64,000 nucleotides of DNA, from contig JAUTXW010003812.1 of assembly GCA_030620095.1 (NCBI GenBank), positions 310,001 through 374,000 of the forward strand. The letters run 5' to 3'. Below the pieces are notes generated by a model. The model was not told the origin of the DNA, did not search any database, and saw only the letters and a list, made by a program, of their open reading frames with translations. The translations under genes and the position numbers were made by a program. The stretch comes from Kuschelorhynchus macadamiae. Taxonomy: Eukaryota > Arthropoda > Insecta > Coleoptera > Curculionidae. Shown here piece by piece: positions 34,690 to 47,842 of the stretch (position 1 is the first letter of the stretch; every line of letters starts with the position of its first letter).

Positions 34690-35322
34690 TCATCTCAAAC
34701 AATTAGTAGATGACTTCATGCAAGAAGAAATGCAAGTTACTCTCTTCTTACAAGAGAAAATAGTACTGCTCGAAGACAATGGGCTGCTAGGCATGTCTAC
34801 TGAGGAATTGCAGAATGAAGCAGATTTATGTTTGTAGATTGAATGTAAGTTTAATATACATGTTTCAGGTGGTTGTCTTTTGGTATGGAGAGATAGTAAT
34901 GAAAGATGAAGAGAGGAGAATACGGATTTGCATGTATCGTTTGGTGGTGCTGGTCTAAACATTTGGAGAGGAGATGAGGGATTGTATATAAGTTTTTGTG
35001 CACGAGGCGCTGACTGCTGCGAATTACTTAGAGAAGTAGATGCAAAGGTTATTCTCGCTTTTGCAGACATCTTTGAAAAAGATTTTGTTTTTGTTGATGA
35101 CAACGCGCGGCCCCATAAGTCGGGCATTGCCAAGTCTCTAGATCTGTATACAGTGAAATTCCTGCTAAAGCAGCGTGACAATAACATCGTGAATGTAGAA
35201 ATTTACTGAATGTCAATAGAAATATATGAGAAGCTATCTCCTAGAATTCACTCAGCTTCTAACCGACAGCATGCCTACCTACTATATCTTTAGTAGTGAA
35301 TGGAGGTGATCCAATCCACTAT
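34690..35322 (+). pseudogene. Tc1-like transposase relic (catalytic part)
   Basis: The plus strand reads GCLLVWRDSNER, a stop, NTDLHVSFGGAGLNIWRG, then FVFVDDNARPHKSGIAKSL (35085-35142). The Asp of DNARPH is the second catalytic residue of Tc1 enzymes. After a shift the end reads VVNGGDPIHY near 35300, like the last residues of Tc1 transposases. The third acidic residue is not recognisable. The 165-codon frame on the opposite strand (34690-35187) is a shadow of this region. Confidence 0.68.
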
Positions 35323-38300
35323 AATTCTTCGGTTTTCCGTTTATTGTTATTTTAGTGTTTTGATTGCTAAAGCGGTGATTTGCATTTAAACTTAAATATT
35401 GCTACTGGATTTCAATAAAATAATTGTCTACCGAAACTCATTTATACATATGTATATACAGATAATGTTGTTTCAGATGGTTTGGGACCACTTAGGCATA
35501 AAATAACAGAGACCAGTTTTTCAGTTAGCCAGAAAATTGCATGTTTTTAGTCCCCGCGTATCTTTTTTAAGGAAGATTTTGGGTAAGAAATTCTGAAACG
35601 GCTCTGAGACTAATGCATCTTAAACAAGCAAATCATATAACCCACGTCAAATTATGATAATTTTATACACAGGGTTCCAAGTAGAGTTTAGTCTCGGCAA
35701 ATTTTGTAAAAAAACGTCGGTTTTGCTTTCAAAGGCTGTCCTCAATATTAGCGAACATCCTGCATATCGTAAAAATGTACATTTCGTGCGGACATTTATC
35801 AAAATGTCGTAAAAGCTTAAAACAAATGAATCGAATAGGCAACAAGAAACATACAAGGTCGTGTTTCAAAAAAGTCTCTTGAAAAAACACAACTTTCAAA
35901 ATTGGAGAAATTAGTTTTTTAGTTTGCTCTTAAGGACGGCAAATTTTTGAGTTGAGAATATTTTTGAAAAAGTACAAACTAAAAATAATTTAAGAATTAA
36001 TAAATGCGTAATTTGTTTTTACATCGTATTTTATAACGCTTTTCTGTTAACTCTCTTATGTCTACAAGCAATTTAATGATCTGTAACATTTCCGCATTTA
36101 CAGAAACACAGTGCAGATCTTAATGGTATAAACCTGAATTTTTTTATGAATGTAAAAGCAAAGTACTTTAATTATATAATTAAGATACATAACTTTTACC
36201 TGATCCCAGAATGCCTACTTCCGTTGTTTGTTGCTGTTATTTTATTTAGTTTCGAATTTATGTTAATTTAATAACTAGACGTAAGAGGTTTTGTACAATA
36301 TCCATAAAAATATTTTAATACCTTAGAGCTATTGTAAAAAAATCTAATAAACTATCTTGGTACTTAGTCTCAGAAACAAAATTTGGCTAAAAAAAGGGAA
36401 GGTTTGAATTACAAAAGGTAAAATATTTTTAGAATCGCCGTTAAACAGAATATGGCCCGCACTTTTAACTTATCGCTCCGTCAAATACTCCTAAATTCAT
36501 AACTTAGCCGAATACGACACCCGTTGTTTCTTTATTCTTTCCCTTTAGCACTGTTTCAAAAAGAATTAATTTCACTTTTAGATAATTCCAACTACCAATT
36601 CGGCAAATTATGATGGAATACTTTTATTAAAGATGGAAAAAAGGAACGTTGATTTGACACACGAAATAGCAATTCGCCATTGATAAAGTGTAAACACCTT
36701 TTTAAGATTCGAATTAATTTATTATTTTAATGGAGAAACGTCAAGTAATTTTTCCAATAATAATTTTATTCTTTATTTTTGATAAACAATTTTAAAGGAG
36801 AATTTCTTAATTATTATTTTTTTAAATTAAAAATTGAAATTAGGAAAGCTCAACCTTACTGCTACACACCTTGTCCCAGAGAGTAATAATAAGATGAAGT
36901 AACTCATGTATTTTTTTATTTTAATGTGATTAGATTTTTGAGTGTGGAGATAAGAATGCGATTTTAAATTTTTTTCGTAATTGTGGCAACATTGTTTTAA
37001 TCTCGAGATCAAAATATTGTTCTATCAAAGAGAGTGTTAGAGACATTAAGTATCGAGATCAAAACGAATGTCTGAAACTAATAATAACATACTTCCCATA
37101 GGTAGTTGCCTAATGTAGCTATGTCATTAATTACTTTTTTTCGGTACTGAAGTGGCACTGCCTTCTTTCTGGTGTGAAGCTTAAGCAAGCGTGAAAATGA
37201 CTCGTAAAAAGTACAAAATACAAAATAAATCAAATTTTCTCTGCAGCTCCATTTGGGAGATATTTCTTATTGTATAGGGACTCTTTAAAAAGCGGAACAG
37301 CAGTCAACATTTGTTTATAAAACATTACATTTCTTTTTTTGAAGTACCTAGTATTTACCTGTTGTCGAGATGGTGAGAATTGGAAATTACCGATTTAATT
37401 TTGAGGGAAATTAGAATGTACTTTATTTAAAAAAATATTGCTAACAATATTATTTTCCATTTAAAACTCGTATTAAACGTCTTTCCTTTTTTTTCATAAG
37501 TAAAATTTCTTTTGTTATTTTTTACTAAAAGTTTCATGTTCAAATTCATGTTATCAAAATTCAGATTATTTAGATTTTACAGCCTCTCAAAATCTGAAAT
37601 TGTCAATTTTTAAATAATACTTGGTATATAGTACATTGATTTTTTTTTTAAATTCCTCTCTGTATACCAACATATATTTTTTAAAATATTAATATTTTAA
37701 GTTTATTTAAAATCCATAACACGTATTCCCACCCCAATCTTGAAACGACAAAAAACGGGAAGTTTTGCTAATCATTTAATTAAAGATATATTTTATTAAA
37801 GTAAATCTTAATGTAGAAGTCAATGACAGGAAGCCGTGGGTGAAAACCAATAAAAATTTGCAGTTTTTACATTAAAATTATAAACATCAGTTTTCAGGAA
37901 ACAATTTTATTATTTACCTTGTCAATTAAAATTGTGTAATGTCTAAGTAGAAGAATTTATTTTTAATTCTGTATAAAATAGTAGGCATACATTATATTAC
38001 TAAACACGATTTCTTTTTTTTTATATATAAACATGATGTTATTTATAATATAAATAGGCAAAAAATACTTAACATTAGAAATTATTGCGTTACCAGCTTT
38101 CAACCCCATTAACTCGGAAACAGCTTAAAGTGTTGAGTTGTCGTTTTAATAACATTTAATTAAAATCTTTATCTATCTGTCAGCCTACTGAAATTCAATC
38201 ACCTCGCGTTGTACCCTCATTTTTGTGTCATTTCGTGATTCTGTTTACCAGGTATCAACAATAAATACTCCAATGTAATGTATCACATTATTTTTTTCTC

Positions 38301-38444
38301 GACTTTCATAAATGAAATCGAAAGTAAACCAAAGAAAAGCAGTATAGTGGCAGTAAATTAGTTTTTGTTTTTATAAGCGAACATACCCAATAATAATTTT
38401 TATTTGTTTAATTTTAATGTTAATGAATAACGTTTTTGAACTAT
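35323..38444. other. non-coding stretch
   Basis: About 3.1 kb of AT-rich sequence. Small frames at 35647-35856 and 36827-37012 (both minus) have no motif. No repeat family could be assigned. Confidence 0.35.
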
Positions 38445-39200
38445 ATTTTTGCTTTCTTCGTGAGAGGAAAGTATTGTAATCGTACAAATATCACCGTCGG
38501 TCTTCCGTCTGCGTTTTATCTCTTCGCGGTATAGATAAAAAAACACCAATCCGATTAACTTAAAACACCTGTAAAAATTATTAAACTTGGAGAAACAAAA
38601 GTGAGGCGATATTTAAAAAATCAGTTTGTTAAAACTACGTACTAAATTGACCTCAAATTTTGTTTAAAAATCAAATGTGATGTAGATATATACTATATGA
38701 AAAATAATTTCTAATACTTTCGATACAGCTGAAAAAAAAATTGTCTTTTTCATGCACTAGTACGGAAAGTAAATTACTATTTGCACTAGTGTGGCAAAAA
38801 CTAACTTTCCGCAATAAAATGCGCGCGGAAAGTGCTTACTTTACACACGCTCATAGGAAAAAATGCTTTGTTATTGTATGAATTCAATTTGGCAAAGCTA
38901 AATCCTGGCTTAATGAAATGACTGATTTTCAATTTTGCACAATAATCAAGTGTGATATAGGGAAAAACTGTTAAAATTTTGTTACGAATTTAAGATGACG
39001 GAACAAGATTGTGACTTGTTTAAAAAATAATTCTGAAAAAATACTTGTTCGACTAATTTCCAATCTGGCACAAAAAGTAAACCTGATACAGAGATATACT
39101 GGTAAAATTTTCGAACGAATCCAATATGGAGAAGCAAAATGGTAGCCCAATAAAATGTTTATAAAATCAGTGTAAAAAAACTAGTTATTCGAGTCGATTT
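38445..39200 (+). repeat. family A dispersed repeat, diverged copy
   Basis: Starts with CTTTCTTCGTGAGAGGAAAG and ATTGTAATCG, close to the family start, has TATCTCTTCGCGGTATAG, then several units (for example 38935-39030 and 39050-39160) with AAAATGGTAGCCC. The 3' hairpin is missing. A segment at 38730-38870 with repeated GCACTAGT and CGGAAAGT phrases does not belong to the family and may be a further small insertion. Confidence 0.6.
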
Positions 39201-39644
39201 TAAAACACACCGCACATTTCTTATGGGAAATGACCTTCAGCCAATTTTTCTAAAAGTGTAATATGTTGTAGTTCTCGACCTTCTGATCAGAAGTTCTTAT
39301 AACCACAACTTAATCCTTTGACATACAGGGTGACAAAGTTGGATCTTTGCGTTCTCCATATTTTATACAAAATTTACGCGTACAGTCAGTCGTTCAGAAT
39401 ATTTTTAATTAGGAGCTAATGTACGTATTTAAACATAAGCTTATATGGGGTGAAGCCGTAATCCAGAATTTTGTTTCATATTCGACTACACTTAAAACAC
39501 TAAAATTCCAGTTTTTATTAAAAGCTACAACAATAATTTTGCCAAAATTGTAATATGTTTACTAAATTAAATAATCGCTGTATAGAAAATTTCTGTGAAT
39601 AGTTGACATTACAGTACATAATGAATTTTAATACACAAGTTTTG
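39201..39644. other. short dispersed repeat and non-coding sequence
   Basis: 39220-39400 matches 28925-29110 in order of phrases (see there), with the shared ATACAGGGTGA. The rest is AT-rich and reaches the 3' end of the LOA-like element. Confidence 0.4.
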
Positions 39645-42600
39645 TAACGTAGACATAGACATAGATGAGGAGCCCTACAAGGGCAGCACTTAGGCTCATT
39701 GGGGCCCATTGTGCTATCCCCCCAAGTAGGCGTGTCAGGCCAAAAGCCCACTCCTTTTTAGAAAGGAAAGGACACTTTCAGGTCGCGCACGTTCCACAAG
39801 CTCGGGTTCCACATAAGTGTCACCCAAGCAAAGTAGTCTGGCGTTGACTAAAGCGTCACATCGACAGACTAGATGCTCGGTAGTTTCATCTACCTCAGCA
39901 CAAAACCTGCAGCATGGATCGTTGTCGAGTCCAATCGTATGTAGGTAATATTTCACCAGCCAGTGTCCAGTTAGAACCCCGGTAATGGTTCTAAATTGAC
40001 CTCTGTTTAGATTTAGAAGTCTATTAGACTTAGAACGGCTATAAGGGCCTGATATGAAGACCTTAGACTAGCTGAGTCCTGCTAGCTCGTGCTATTCAGC
40101 ACAGAATTCCTCGACAGTGCGATTCTTAATCCTAGCCTTGACAGCTGAAAGAGCAATTCCAAGAGCAGGTTCCGGCCCAGTGAAAGCAGTGTTGCTACCT
40201 TCCCGAGCCAGCCGATCCGCCGCTTCATTAACCCCCTTCCTGATGGCCAGGCACCCAAATGAGGCTATTGGACTCACATAGCCTTTCTAGGGCTCCCCTG
40301 CATTTAAGTGTTAGCAGCGAATTGACCCTGTTCGAGGACAGAGCTTTAATCGAGGCTTGACTATCATAGCATATATAGATATGCTTGTCGTGATATCCTC
40401 TGGAAAGGTTTTACTGTACGCAGTCCAAGATTGCTGTAATCTCAGCCTAATATACAGTCGCATACCGTCCAAGAGCAAGACTAATTCTTGCCTGGGACTG
40501 TCCCCATAGATTCCCGCACCAGATCCCTCCTTCATTAGAGAGCCATCTGTAAACCAGACAAGACCCTCCGGTTTGAGGAAGGACGGGGAGGAATCCCTCC
40601 ATTGTTCTCTCTCAGGAACAATTACACAAGACCTTTTAGAGGCAATGACGGGAATAATGGCATGATCTGATCAGTTCAGTCCATACTCGCGTATGCCCAA
40701 AATTCCAGTCTCTGTGTATCCAACCCCAGTCGTTTAAACGAACAGAAGCCTTCCGAGCCTCTTCCTCTACAAGCAAGTGTAGAGGACTAAGTCCCAGAAT
40801 GGCCTCCATAGATCAGGTCAGTGTGGTTCTTATGGCTCCAATTATGCCCAGACAGGTAAGTTTCTGGAGCTGTCGAGCTTGTCTCAACTCTGTCCTAAAG
40901 AGGGTGAGCCTCTCAAGGTCCACTTTCCTCTTATGGGTAAATGGTACCATTTCGGTCTTATCCGGATTAACAGACAGACCGTGTTTTTGGCACCACTTTT
41001 CCACCATGACCAAAGCCCTCTGCATGAGCCTTATAATGGTGTTTGGGAACTTGATCATTAGCGCAGCCTTGAGCATAAACTCCGCTCTTGTTGAGAGTAT
41101 GAAGCAGCCCATCCACAACCAAACACCACAAGAGCGGAGAAAGAACTCCGCCCTGCGGACCTCCTTTGACCACGGACGAGCATACTGTCACGCTCCCAAG
41201 AGAAGATGTTATGATTCTGCTTTCAAGCATGAACAGAACTCACCTAATTACAGCCCTATCCACGCCCAAGCTCTCAGCAGCTTCACTAATGGAGTGAAAG
41301 GTGGTGTTGTTAAACGCCCCCTCGATATCCATGAAGACACACAAAGCCATCTCCTTGGAGTAGCCCCCACCTCCAGTCTACTGACTAGACTATGAAACGC
41401 CGTCTCCGTCGACATGGCCGTCCTGTAAGCGTGCTGGAATGGGTGCATAGGATTTCTACCCAGTGCGCCATTTCTTATATAAGCTTCCACGATCTTCTCC
41501 ATGGTTTTCAAAAGAAAGGAGGATAGACTGATGGGACTAAAGTCCTTAGCCGTTTCTTAGCAATTACGACCCGGTTTAGGAATAAACCCCTGATTTCTGA
41601 CCCTTCTGAAGAAGCGCCGGGAATATTCAATCTGTTCCCGCACTCTTAAATGGGCAAAACGAAGATATTGCCCACTTAATAATGTCTACTGTAACGACCT
41701 TAGCAGCCGTTTTTCAGTCAACCGGGCCTGCCCCTACTTGGAGAGACTGCCCAGTAACATCATTAGATTCCGGACGAGAGCCTGGAAAATGAGTTTCCAG
41801 GAGCATTCCTAGAGCCTCCTCTTCGGTAGTGGTATATCCACAGAGCCCCCACGCTCTGTCCTCGACCTTTTGAGAGAATCCTTTGAAGTCTAGCGGCTTC
41901 CGGAAGACCTAAGTTTTCGCGGTAGGTCCTCCAAGATTCTCTCTTTGAACTGCGTATCAGTTCTTTGTACCTGCGTTGAGAATTCCTATGTTCTTCCCAG
42001 TCAGCAGGTAATTTTGATCGCATGGCCCTGTTAAAGAGCCTGCGTGTATCTTTACGAGCCTTTTCAAGATCCAAGTTCCACCAAGGTGTTTTCTTAATAC
42101 CTCGATAGGTCCGCAATTCACAATTCTCCTCATAGGAGTCTATTATGGCTTCCTGTATAGAGTTTGCCACGTTTTCCACTTGCCTTACTCTATAGCATGG
42201 CATTAGTGGCATATCTAATGTGGCACCTTAAACAACTCCACATAGTGAGCCCAGTTGGAACGAACTAAAGGTGATCCTCCGTCATCCGGGAAGTTGTGTC
42301 CTCCGACCCAGATGCCGGGCTATGCACGTCTATCTGAGACAGAAGCTCAGCAACTTCCTGCTCAGCGTCAGACTCGGGGTCCAACCGCTGAGCTGGGTTT
42401 GACGGAGAGATAGGTCTCCCCGCTGTTCCGGCTTTGGTGTTGGTGGAAGTTTCAGTCGACGTTGGAGCCTTTACTTTAGTCTCAAAAGTGACGTGGGAGA
42501 CCCCAGCATACGCCTTAAACTTTTGACGTTTCTGTTTCGCCTTCCTGCGATAGTACGTTCTGTCTTTGAAGACGTTTTAAAGTCACGTCCGTACTTTCCG

Positions 42601-43330
42601 GTGGTCCATGGACAACGGCCACAACTTTTATTGTCCTGGGAACGTGTTTCTGAATTCTCAGAGATGCATTATCCCATGGCTTAATGATTGTAATGGTCCC
42701 CTCCAACCAGTTCAGCCGGAAACCGCTGAATCTGGGGAAGGGCCCCTCCACCATGCCGTCTACGACGGTATTAAGAGAGGCCAAGACAACTCCATATTGA
42801 GTCTCGGAGATAACCACATCAGGATATGCCTCCGGTATAATGGTCACTCTGAAACCTGCCACTGCCGCCTGCACGTATGCGAGAGTGCCCGTTTTTTTGT
42901 GCCTCTTCTCAGGCTGCTTGCTTCTAGGCCCAGGCTTGATTGCGCCCTGGCCCGAGGTGATACCTTTGAGCCTGAGCCGTCTAGCCCTGGCTTTCTAGCA
43001 CCAGACCCGTTCTTTTTCTTAGAACCGCCCAGTGTGTTGCCAGTTTCCTTCAGGGAGCCTCGTTGAGTCGTCTCCTTTTGCAAGGAGCGAGCTCTACTAG
43101 TCCCCTCTTGTGAGCCCGGTTTCATAGACTCTTCTTCCGAAGGGCACTTAAAGTGTTTGCTGCTATTTTTTTTCCATACAGTTCCCACGAGTAGGTCGGA
43201 AAGGTGATCCACCGCAGTAGAGACGGCTTACTGAGGTAAGGCTATGTACCCCGGGAGGTCATCTGGTATCCCAGAGGCTCCGTTCGCGACACCCGATTTG
43301 GGCTCTGGTGTCGCTTTGTAACGTACCTAT
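39645..43330 (-). pseudogene. LOA/I-type non-LTR retrotransposon with RNase H, damaged
   Basis: On the minus strand, ORF1 comes first. Its Lys/Ser-rich N-terminal part is at 43212-42844. After a frame change the ORF1 core follows (42874-42515: YPDVVISETQYGVVLASLN, EGPFPRFSGFRLNWLEGTI), and its tail ends near 42272. ORF2 starts abruptly at about 42285 with the stretch after the endonuclease (KTPWWNLDLEKARKDTRRLF), so the endonuclease domain is deleted. RT segments follow (NPMHPFQHAYRTAMSTETAF; GGPQGGVLSPLLW). The catalytic box reads GCANDQ, where YADD is expected. The RNase H part has GSGAGIYGDS and NEAADRLAREGS, and the C-terminal Cys/His motif reads CCRFCAEVDETTEHLVCRC (about 39930). Several frame changes show it is dead. 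The clade is inferred from RNase H plus the C-terminal motif. Its GC content is clearly above that of its surroundings. Confidence 0.85.
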
Positions 43331-43541
43331 TGCATTGTCTGAAAATCTGAGTTTAATCAGTTCATAGCTTAGATATTTAGGTAGTCAATAAAACTGACCC
43401 CTGACCCATTTTAATTGTCGAACGAATATAATCATTGAATACAGTCAACGATTGAAAAAGTAAATTCATACTTAATTAGTATAATAGGGAAACAAACAGT
43501 ATGTGCTATGGTATACATATATAAGTTTAACATTTTAACGC

Positions 43542-43584
43542 ACAGGGTGCTACAAAAAACTAAAAGTTTTTAATGAGACCCTGT
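43542..43584. repeat. 43-bp inverted repeat with ACAGGGT ends
   Basis: ACAGGGT (43542-43548) is inverted as ACCCTGT (43578-43584), and AAAAAACTAAAAGTTTTT between them is also largely palindromic. Ends of this type are common on insect mariner elements, and it may be the 5' end of the relic at 44041. Confidence 0.5.
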
Positions 43585-44040
43585 ATTTGACCTTATTTTT
43601 AGATTCCACATGAAGTTGTAATACTTTTTTGTATACCATATTATATGACCAAAGAGTTTTAAATATTTGGCTTTGAAAAAAATCGTCAAATTTGATGGAC
43701 ATCTATGATTAGCAATATAACGTCTATTCGTGCAACTAAAAAAAAACATGTTTCTCTACACAGAATAAGCAAGAACTAAAAGATTGCTCTCGTAATATTA
43801 AAGATATCACATTCAGAATGTCCAAATTTAAAAACCCAACTTTACCATCTTTAAACTAATTTATTTCAGTTTTTTAAATAGGACTCCTATATTTTTACGC
43901 TATGTAGAAAATATCCAACTAGATAAAAAAGCCAAAAAAATAGAAACAGTCTATAGCAAATAATGACTAAAACTACAAAACGTCAAAAACATGTTGTCAT
44001 TGCTCTAATATATTTCTTTCTCGTCTATTTCAAAATGAAT
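43585..44040. other. non-coding stretch
   Basis: AT-rich sequence between the small inverted repeat and the first recognisable transposase codons. It may be the 5' untranslated part of the mariner-like element. Confidence 0.3.
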
Positions 44041-44840
44041 TTATCCCAGAATAAAATGATAGATAAGCTCTGTAAACGCTAAAAGAAGAACGACGCACGC
44101 CTTTTAAAGTGACGTTTCAAAATTTTATGCAAATATTTGGTGCTAGTAACGTGGCATTGTGGCATATTCAAAAAGGACAGTTGTCAACAAAATTGCTACA
44201 AATCAAGATAAAAAGTTAGAAATTCTACTTCCTATAGAAGAAAATCCCAATTTAATTAGTCGACAACTTGCTAGTTTAACTGCGACATCACAATCTACAG
44301 TAAACAGGACCACAAGAAGATATAAATATCATCCATATCATATGAAATTACAGCAAGAGTTACACGATGAATAATTTTAAAATAAGGAGAATAGAAGCAT
44401 ATTGAGACTTTTTAGCGAATATCACTACGCCATAATAAATCCCCACGGGGTAAGAGAGGTACAACATCAATCATGTGTAAAATCATTGGAAGTCATATTA
44501 TAGGTCCGTATTTTTTTAATCAACCACTTTATGGACAAAGGTATTTGAATTTTTGGAACATTGTGCTGACTATACTTCTCAAACTACTCAGAGAGACCTG
44601 TTACTACAGCAAGATGGAGGACTTGCCCATTATCATCGGTATGTTCGTGAATTTTTGAAGGTCAATTTTCAACAGAAATGGAATGGTCGCGGCAGTTTCA
44701 TCGAATGCTACCCAGATCTTGCAAAATACTTCTATTAAGTTTTCTCTTGTGGGATTATATTAAAGATCATGTTTACACCCATCCACCTACAACAGAAAAG
44801 AACTGGCATAATCACAGGTTTTTACAGATCTTAATGTTTT
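44041..44840 (+). pseudogene. mariner-like transposase relic
   Basis: The N-terminal part (44159-44374) has ENPNLISRQLASLTATSQST and YKYHPYHMKLQQELHDE, the helix-turn-helix region of an IS630/Tc1/mariner transposase. Across shifting frames IIGSHIIGPYFF and GQRYLNF follow, then RDLLLQQDGGLAHYHRYVRE with the second catalytic Asp. KWNGRGSFIE and the DYIKDHVY block end the match near 44785. At least three frame changes and several stops are present. It resembles the fragment at 50930-51270. Confidence 0.8.
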
Positions 44841-44869
44841 CTCAATTCTGTGATGGAATTTCCGTCGGT

Positions 44870-45060
44870 CAGTCATTCGATTGATTTCAAGTTTCAGTCA
44901 AAAATTAAGGGTTATGTGGGGATAATCTGGTAATATTTTAGTGAAAATCCAATATGGAGAAACAAAATGGCGGCTTGATAAAATATTTAAATAATTAGTC
45001 TGAAAAGCTACTTATTAGATTGATTTCGAATGTTGTGTAAGAATTAAGTGTGATATAATA
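44870..45060 (+). repeat. family A dispersed repeat, short fragment
   Basis: Contains TTTCAGTCAAAAATTAAGGG, TGGGGATAATCTGGTAATAT and AAAATGGCGGCTTGATAAAA, matching the first two units of family A. The GTCGGTCAGTC just before it (44865) belongs to the family as well. Confidence 0.6.
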
Positions 45061-45231
45061 ATTATTAATTAAATGTAAAGAAAACTAACATCAATAAATT
45101 TGCCTTGATAAGCTCTAGGGATATCCATGAAAATATACAGAATGTTCCATTAAAAAAATGTAAACCTGGGTCGCCACCTGTTTCTGGCACGCTCTGTATA
45201 AAAATCTAGAGAAATAGAATATTGAGTAATT

Positions 45232-45235
<4 letters not shown>

Positions 45236-45308
<73 letters not shown>
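45236..45308. repeat. (TA)n tract at the left end of PLE-A
   Basis: 73 bases of alternating A and T directly before the inverted arm of PLE-A. Confidence 0.97.
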
Positions 45309-45310
<2 letters not shown>

Positions 45311-45889
45311 GTGTTTTCATTCCGGGTGTACATCCGTTCACTACTGTCGTTCTGAAAAGAACAGTTTTGCTGGCGTTTCGCCAAAATCACATTTGGCATT
45401 TTCGAAGCTTTCTTTCTCGCGTCCGAATAGAGACTGAAGTGTTGGTGACTGCGACGCTTCCTTTTATACCCCCACTCGGGGCCGAAGGTTATATCTGCGC
45501 AGGCGTTGGTCGTTATTTATGTTTTCCGGATGGTGCTGTTGTTGTTGCGCTAATTGCGCTTGAGTTTTTGCGATTTTAGATTTGTCTATTATTGTCTTCC
45601 ATACTGTTGGTAGTTTTAATGATTCGTCCCTTTTATTTAAATCACCTTGCTTTTCAATTTCTATGGCTTCTCGGATTATTCTGGTCTTATAATGTTCTAT
45701 ATTGGCAATCTCCCTACAACCATCGAAATTTATTTTATGGCCGGTTTCCTGATGATGTAGGAATAAAGCTGAGGTTGTTTGTTTATTTCTGATGCTGAGT
45801 TTATGCTCTTCCACTCTTGCTGATATCGCCTGTTAGTTTGCCCTACGTACAACTTTTCACAGTCCTGGCACGGAATACTGTACACTCCG

Positions 45890-47785
45890 GAAATCCCTAA
45901 AGAAGAAATAATAGCTGGAGTGGAAGCTGTCCTTGACTCCTCTGAAGAAACAAAAGCAGAGGAGATTCGATAAGAGGTGGCAAGAATTTTAAGATCAAGC
46001 AAAACACCAAAATAAAACCTAAATGCCACTGAACAAAGGGCCCTAATAAACCTCCGAAAAAATAAAAACATCACAATCCTTCCAGCAGATAAAGGAAACG
46101 CAACTGTGGTTATGAATACTCAAGATTACATACAAAAAATGCAGGATATCCTACAAGACAATTGTTATAGGCCTGTTCCAAGGGACCCGACAACGTACCT
46201 AGAAAAAACAACTAAAAATAAAATAAAAAGTTCACCAATAAACCCCGAAATTCAACAAAAAATCATACCACGGGAAAAGTCGAGCAGATGTCCTAAACTC
46301 TATGGTTTACCAAAAATACACAAACCAGGCGCGCCTATCAGACCTATTGTTAGTGCTGTTAATTCGCCGCTACAAAAACTGGAGAAATACCTTTCTGAAA
46401 TTATGCAACCAACTGTAGAAAAAGCTGATTCATTTGTAAAAAACTCGGAGCATTTCACTCGAATTATACGAGATATCGTCCTTGAAAAAAACGACATCAT
46501 AGCAAGCCTAGATGTCAAATCGTTATATCCCAGTATTCCCATCGACGAAGCATTGGACAAGATTGCCATGAACGAGGATTTCCAGGCACATATAATAGAA
46601 CTCTCGGAGCATTGCCTCAAAAATACTTATTTTTCTTTCAACGGGCAAATGTATAAACAAATGGATGGTGCTCCAATGGGGTCCTCGCTATCACCAGTAG
46701 TCGCGAATTTATTTATGATATACTTCGAGAAAGAAGCTCTTGAGAAAGCAAGTTTAAAACCCAAATTATGGATTCGTTATGTGGATGACATATTTATTAT
46801 ATGGCAACATGGTCATGCAGAGCTCGAAAAATTTCTGACTAACGTAAATTCAATCCACCCCAGAATACAATTTACTCTAAAGTTAGAGGAAAACAACAAA
46901 CCATTTTTAGATGTTTTGGTCACAAAACTACATAACGGACATTTCGAATACACCGTGTATAGAAAACCAACACATACAGACAGATATTTAAATGCAAAAT
47001 CACATCATCACCCAGCACAAATTCAAGCTGTGGCAAATACTCTAATATCTAGATCCGTGCGACTAACTGAAACACAGACGAGACAAAACGAACTTAAGGT
47101 AATATCTAGTGCTTTAAAGAAAAATGGCTACACAAATCGCACCATAGAGAAAGCTATTAATGCACAAGTTTCCCGAACAACAAACAACAAAAAATATGAA
47201 CCGGGAAAGCAACGAGTAGTCTTACCATATGTAAAAGGCACAACAGACAGAATCGGAAGATTTCTGAGGAAACACAACATACAAACAATACACAAGCCAC
47301 AAACAACTATAGGTAAACTACTCGGAAACCCAAAAAATAAAATCAAACTGGAAAACCACGGAGTGTACAGTATTCCGTGCCAGGACTGTGAAAAGTTGTA
47401 CGTAGGGCAAACTAACAGGCGAATATCAGCAAGAGTGGAAGAGCATAAACTCAGCATCAGAAATAAACAAACAACCTCAGCTTTATTCCTACATCATCAG
47501 GAAACCGGCCATAAAATAAATTTCGATGGGTGTAGGGAGATTGCCAATATAGAACATTATAAGACCAGAATAATCCGAGAAGCCATAGAAATTGAAAAGC
47601 AAGGTGATTTAAATAAAAGAGACGAATCATTAAAACTACCAACAGTATGGAAGACAATAATAGACAAATCTAAAATCGCAAAAACTCAAGCGCAATTAGC
47701 GCAACAACAACAGCACCATCCGGAAAACATAAATAACGACCAACGCCTGCGCAGATATAACCTTCGGCCCCGAGTGGGGGTATAA
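45890..47785 (+). CDS. Penelope-like reverse transcriptase with GIY-YIG endonuclease
   Basis: From 46106 the frame is open for 559 codons, but coding similarity starts earlier: the same frame from 45890 reads through NKNITILPADKGNATVV and contains two stops (TAA at 45971 and at 46013). The ATG at 46106 is therefore probably not the true start and the protein is 5'-truncated. RT motifs in order: SRCPKLYGLPKIHKPG, SLDVKSLYPSIP with the first Asp (about residue 136), APMGSSLSPVVANLF, RYVDDIFIIW with the catalytic Asp pair, and KPFLDVLV. The C-terminal endonuclease has the Cys pair SIPCQDCEKLYVGQT, followed by RRISARVEEH, a conserved HH region and REAIEIEKQGDLNKRDE. Both domains look undamaged downstream of 46106. 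It is the best-preserved coding region in the window. Confidence 0.9.
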
Positions 47786-47842
47786 AAGGAAGCGTCGCAG
47801 TCACCAACACTTCAGTCTCTATTCGGACGCGAGAAAGAAAGC

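Noticed and set aside
34690..35187. 165-codon minus-strand frame
   Set aside because: It is antisense to the Tc1-like relic, whose plus-strand frame has the DNARPH motif.
40799..41395. 198-codon plus-strand frame
   Set aside because: Antisense shadow of the LOA/I-type reverse transcriptase on the minus strand.
42608..43066. 152-codon plus-strand frame
   Set aside because: Antisense shadow of ORF1 of the LOA/I-type element.
45115..45437. Open frames encoding long Tyr-Ile repeats (also at 17527, 47850, 58307 and 63760)
   Set aside because: They are translations of (TA)n microsatellites and not proteins.
45464..46074. Minus-strand frames matching the end of the Penelope protein
   Set aside because: They are the coding end carried by the inverted PLE-A arm, in one case running into unrelated sequence; not separate genes.
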